A stretch of 16,308 nucleotides of DNA from CAZVCJ01 sp964625745 (GTDB lineage: Bacteria > Chloroflexota > Anaerolineae > VGOG01): contig CAZVCJ010000089.1 in assembly GCA_964625745.1 (NCBI GenBank), positions 1 through 16,308 of the forward strand, read 5' to 3'. The position numbers and the translations under genes were made by a program. Shown piece by piece: positions 13,850-16,308 of this stretch. The notes under the pieces were generated by a model that was not told where the DNA came from, ran no database searches, and was given only the letters and a program-made list of their open reading frames with translations. How positions within the stretch are numbered: position 1 is the first letter of the stretch; each line of letters begins with the position of its first letter.

Positions 13850-15136
13850 TCACACGGCGACTTCCCCGCGCATCCCTCCCTTGACGAAGCCTACCAAATT
13901 CGTCGAGGTAATGGTATTGGCCAAATCAAGTTCACTGCGAGCCAGCACTCGAATGTAGTTGTCCGTCAGGCCCGACCAGATGCGCCTGTCATCCTGGTCT
14001 GGTTTCTCCCAAAGCACTTCCAAACTTCGCCCCAAGAATCCACGATGGAAGCGTTGGCTGCTCTCCCGCGCCAACTCCAGCATGGTCTCGCTGCGCCTTT
14101 TCTTCTCCGCATAGGGTACCTGATGCGGCATCTCGGCGGCTGCGGTGCCTGGCCGGGCCGAGTACTTGAAGACGTGGGTGCGGGCGAATTGCATCTCTTC
14201 CACAAAGCTCAAGCTGGCGGCGAACTCTTCAGCCGTCTCGCCGGGCAGGCCAACGATGAGGTCGGTAGTAACGGCCAGGTCCGGGATTGATCGCCGCGCG
14301 GCGTCTACCAAATCAGCGTACTGGGATGTGGTGTAGCGGCGACGCATGCGTCGCAAGGTGGCATCGCAGCCGCTCTGCAGAGGCAGGTGCAGGTGGCGGC
14401 AGAGGCGTGGATTCTCCCACAGGCGCAGAAAAGAGGGCTCCAGATCCCAGGGTTCGATGGATGAAAGGCGCAGGCGAGACAGCGTGGTCTCAGCTAGAAT
14501 GTCCCCGACCAACTGGCCCAGACTGGCGTCCAGGTCCCTCCCGTACCCCCCGATGTGGACGCCCGTCAAGACAACCTCCTTGCCGCCGGCGGCTACCAGG
14601 GCCTCGATTTCCGCCAGGATCTCTTGACGAGGTCGGCTTCGTTCCCTCCCACGCGCCAGAGAGGTGATGCAATAGGCACAGCGGTTGTTGCAGCCGTCCT
14701 GTATCTTGACGAAGGCGCGGATGTGACCCATTTGAAGTTTAAAGTTTGAGGTTTCAGGTTTCAGGTTTAAAGCTAGAGCTCTCGAGCCGCTGCTCTCCCG
14801 CTCCAAGCTCTTAGCCAGTTCCACTAGGTGCTCTTTGCCGTCGTTGCCTACGATTAAGTCTACCCCATCAATTGCCCTTATCTCCTGGGGGTACATCTCG
14901 GCGTAGCAGCCAGTCACGATGAGGTGGGCCGTCGGATTGACGCGGCGCAGACGGCGGATGAGTTGGCGCGACTTCTTATCCGCTACCTGGGTCACAGTGC
15001 AGGTGTTGACCACGCACAGGTCGGCCTCTTCACCCGTTTGAACCAAGTGATGGCCAGCCTGGACGAAACAATGAGCCAAAGCCTCGATCTCGCTCTGATT
15101 CAGCTTGCAGCCTAAACTATCCAGATACACCCTCAC
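13850..15136 (-). CDS. mtaB: tRNA t6A37 2-methylthiotransferase MtaB
   Basis: Radical-SAM enzyme that adds a methylthio group to N6-threonylcarbamoyladenosine-37 of ANN-decoding tRNAs. The 428-residue protein starts at GTG 15136, with AGGGGG seven bases upstream. The N-terminal MTTase domain has GCKLNQSE (C10), NTCTVT (C46) and TGCYAE (C77), ligands of the auxiliary 4Fe-4S cluster. The radical-SAM CxxxCxxC is C149, C153, C156 (QDGCNNRCAYC). GCKLN, LARGRERSRP and LTGVHIGGYGRDL point to the MtaB branch rather than MiaB or RimO. A TRAM-like domain ends the protein (from about residue 365). Residues about 123-136 (NLKPETSNFKLQ) are a translated heptanucleotide repeat in the linker between the MTTase and radical-SAM domains. 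No catalytic residue is lost, so the protein is probably active. It has its own promoter, divergent from arcC. Confidence 0.93.
   Translation of the reverse strand: MRVYLDSLGCKLNQSEIEALAHCFVQAGHHLVQTGEEADLCVVNTCTVTQVADKKSRQLIRRLRRVNPTAHLIVTGCYAEMYPQEIRAIDGVDLIVGNDGKEHLVELAKSLERESSGSRALALNLKPETSNFKLQMGHIRAFVKIQDGCNNRCAYCITSLARGRERSRPRQEILAEIEALVAAGGKEVVLTGVHIGGYGRDLDASLGQLVGDILAETTLSRLRLSSIEPWDLEPSFLRLWENPRLCRHLHLPLQSGCDATLRRMRRRYTTSQYADLVDAARRSIPDLAVTTDLIVGLPGETAEEFAASLSFVEEMQFARTHVFKYSARPGTAAAEMPHQVPYAEKKRRSETMLELARESSQRFHRGFLGRSLEVLWEKPDQDDRRIWSGLTDNYIRVLARSELDLANTITSTNLVGFVKGGMRGEVAV
14730..14771. repeat. Six heptanucleotide units (GTTTNAR) inside mtaB
   Basis: On the plus strand the units are ATTTGAA, GTTTAAA, GTTTGAG, GTTTCAG, GTTTCAG and GTTTAAA, exactly 42 bases. 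Because 42 is a multiple of both 7 and 3, the tract preserves the mtaB frame and encodes 14 residues. It falls in the linker between two domains. Confidence 0.85.
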
Positions 15137-15160
15137 TGGAACCCCCTGAAGCCAGCGTTA

Positions 15161-15189
15161 AGTATACACCAGAAAAGCTCAAAGTTCAA
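15161..15189 (-). promoter_or_regulatory. Sigma70-like promoter for mtaB
   Basis: On the minus strand TTGAAC (15189-15184) and TATACT (15166-15161) are separated by exactly 17 bases. Transcription would start near 15154, about 18 bases before the GTG start. Five of six bases in the -10 box match TATAAT; four of six in the -35 box match TTGACA. Confidence 0.65.
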
Positions 15190-15200
15190 AAGGGGGAATC

Positions 15201-15229
15201 TTGCATCTAAGAGCGATTTGAGGTACAAT
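15201..15229 (+). promoter_or_regulatory. Sigma70-like promoter for arcC
   Basis: TTGCAT (15201-15206) and TACAAT (15224-15229) with a 17-base spacer. Transcription would begin near 15236, giving a leader of about 45 bases. The position supports the ATG at 15281 as the start, since a start at TTG 15218 would lie upstream of the transcript. Confidence 0.6.
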
Positions 15230-15266
15230 CACGGGGCGCAAATTTGGGAATACCATGACAAAATTT

Positions 15267-15272
15267 GGAGGT
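15267..15272 (+). promoter_or_regulatory. Shine-Dalgarno of arcC
   Basis: GGAGGT, eight bases before ATG 15281, a near-perfect ribosome-binding site. It decides the start against the 21-codon-longer open frame beginning at TTG 15218. Confidence 0.8.
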
Positions 15273-15280
15273 CAATAATA

Positions 15281-16243
15281 ATGAGGTTATTGATAGCGCT
15301 CGGTGGCAATGCCATCAAGCAGGCTCACGAGAGCGGGACTGCCGAGGAGCAGTTCAGGAACTGCATGGTTACCACGAGGCTCATTGCGAAGATAGTGAGG
15401 AGGATGAAGCCTGAGGACAGGCTGGTGATAACCCATGGCAATGGGCCCCAGGCTGGCAACCTCCTTGTGCAGCAAGAGATGGGCAGGGAGAAGGTGCCTC
15501 CTCAACCGATGGATGTGGTCGGGGCGATGACCCAGGGGCAGATAGGCTACATGCTTCAGCAGACGCTGACGAACTACTTGAAGGATATGGGGGTCAGCGT
15601 GCCTGTCTGCGAGGTGGTAAACCAGGTTCTCGTGAGCAAGGATGATCCTGAGTTCTTCGGGGAGGCAGCGTCGAAGCCCGTGGGCAACTTCTTCACTGAG
15701 GAGGAGGCCGAAGAGCTCAAGAGGGAGCATCCTGAGTACATCGTAAAGAAGGTCAAACCCGTTGGAGAGAGAGCCTGGAGAAGAACAGTTCCCTCCCCCG
15801 CTCCCATAGCCAATGTCGAGAGTGAGGCGATCAGGAGAATGGTGGACGCCGGGATCATAGTCATCGCCTCCGGAGGTGGGGGGATACCGGTGATACTGGA
15901 TGAGCATGGCCACTACCAGGGTGTGGAGGCGGTGATAGACAAGGACCTGGCGGGGGAGAAGCTCGCGGAGGTGGTGGAGGCCAATGTCTTCCTGATCCTC
16001 ACTGACGTAGAGAAGGTGAATCTCAACTATGGCCAGCCGGCTGAGAGTCCGATAGACAGGATGACCCTGGCAGAGGCCAGGAGGTACCACGAGGAAGGCC
16101 ATTTCCTGCCGGGCAGCATGGGGCCGAAGGTGGAGGCCTGCATCAGGTTCCTCGAGTGGGGTGGGGAGAGGGCCATCATAACCTCGCTGGAGAACATCGA
16201 GCGTGCCCTGGCCGGCGAGGCGGGGACGCGGATAGTGCCGTAA
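15281..16243 (+). CDS. arcC: Carbamate kinase ArcC
   Basis: Amino-acid-kinase-family enzyme interconverting carbamoyl phosphate plus ADP with carbamate plus ATP, normally the ATP-yielding last step of arginine-deiminase or agmatine/allantoin catabolism. The 320-residue length is usual. Family motifs in order: LIALGGNAI (4-12), ITHGNGPQAGNLL, MTQGQIGYMLQ, SKPVGNF, WRRTVPSPAP, IASGGGGIPVI, GVEAVIDKD, FLILTDVEKVNLNYG, GHFLPGSMGPKVEA and the C-terminal GTRIVP. None of the expected motifs is missing. The gene stands alone on the plus strand, with its own promoter and strong Shine-Dalgarno, and no arcA or arcB is in view. Its codon usage differs sharply from its neighbours: 18 of 20 Arg codons are AGG or AGA and 12 of 22 Ile codons are ATA. 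This resembles many thermophilic archaea and suggests transfer. Its stop lies at the start of a heptanucleotide hairpin. Confidence 0.96.
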   Translation: MRLLIALGGNAIKQAHESGTAEEQFRNCMVTTRLIAKIVRRMKPEDRLVITHGNGPQAGNLLVQQEMGREKVPPQPMDVVGAMTQGQIGYMLQQTLTNYLKDMGVSVPVCEVVNQVLVSKDDPEFFGEAASKPVGNFFTEEEAEELKREHPEYIVKKVKPVGERAWRRTVPSPAPIANVESEAIRRMVDAGIIVIASGGGGIPVILDEHGHYQGVEAVIDKDLAGEKLAEVVEANVFLILTDVEKVNLNYGQPAESPIDRMTLAEARRYHEEGHFLPGSMGPKVEACIRFLEWGGERAIITSLENIERALAGEAGTRIVP

Positions 16244-16306
16244 AACGTGAAACGTCAAACGTGATCTGTGGCGAGCAATTCACGTTTGACGTTTGACGCT
16301 TCACGT
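16242..16306. repeat. Inverted heptanucleotide repeat after arcC, hairpin-forming
   Basis: Units AAAACGT, GAAACGT and CAAACGT (16242-16262) face ACGTTTG, ACGTTTG, ACGCTTC and ACGT (16282-16306). Arms 16246-16264 and 16280-16298 are complementary at 18 of 19 positions around a 15-base loop. The first unit overlaps the arcC stop codon (TAA at 16241-16243). It is the same family as 12331-12397. It could end the arcC transcript, although no T-run is visible before the window ends. Confidence 0.8.
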
Positions 16307-16308
16307 CT

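Noticed and set aside
15287..16258. Long open frame (about 320 codons) on the minus strand opposite arcC
   Set aside because: It is the antisense shadow of a gene with complete carbamate-kinase motifs; its composition (His, Leu, Arg rich) fits no family and it lacks a ribosome-binding site.
16246..16298. Classical rho-independent terminator after arcC
   Set aside because: The hairpin is strong but AT-rich in repeats of ACGTTTG and no T-run follows, so only a repeat with possible terminator role is claimed.

Overview
The window looks like a chromosomal piece of an uncultivated bacterium, most plausibly Chloroflexota (Anaerolineae-like). This placement is inferred from the style of the glycosyltransferases, a Wzt-type ABC ATPase followed by a coiled-coil methyltransferase, moderately high GC, and abundant short dispersed repeats, some of them inside reading frames. 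No rRNA, tRNA, CRISPR array, integrase or transposase gene was seen. Nothing was searched against a database.

Right end (about 13.6-16.3 kb): two divergent genes share a compact intergenic region with a clean sigma70-like promoter in each direction. One is mtaB (minus strand), the tRNA t6A37 methylthiotransferase. The other is arcC (plus strand), a carbamate kinase. arcC has very different codon usage from its neighbours (18 of 20 Arg codons are AGG/AGA, 12 of 22 Ile codons are ATA) and is the best candidate for a horizontally acquired gene. An 87-bp palindromic MITE-like element separates mtaB from a PLP-dependent trans-sulfuration enzyme (12394-13629).

Centre and left (about 0.1-12.3 kb): a minus-strand surface-polysaccharide cluster. 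In transcription order it holds a Wzt-like ABC transporter ATPase with a C-terminal glycan-binding domain, a coiled-coil SAM methyltransferase, and then three successive pairs of a cytosolic GT4 (GT-B) glycosyltransferase followed by a multi-pass GT-C/GT39-type membrane glycosyltransferase. The leftmost pair is followed by a remnant of another GT4 C-terminus. Several genes overlap or abut by a few bases, which suggests one or a few operons. The likely logic is that GT4 enzymes build a lipid-linked glycan in the cytosol, the methyltransferase caps or modifies it, the Wzt ATPase with an unseen Wzm permease exports it, and the GT-C enzymes add sugars from lipid-phosphate donors on the outer face.

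The most striking non-genic feature is the number of small repeats placed at gene ends or inside domain linkers. They comprise three kinds of 7-nt tandem repeats (ACGTTTY, GTTTNAR and YYYYAAT types), an approximately 8-nt GGTY-rich tract, two clear and one diverged copy of a CCTTCG...CTCAGGACAAG-type element, and the MITE-like palindrome. Several are translated in frame, and several supply a stop codon or push the apparent start codon upstream of the true one.
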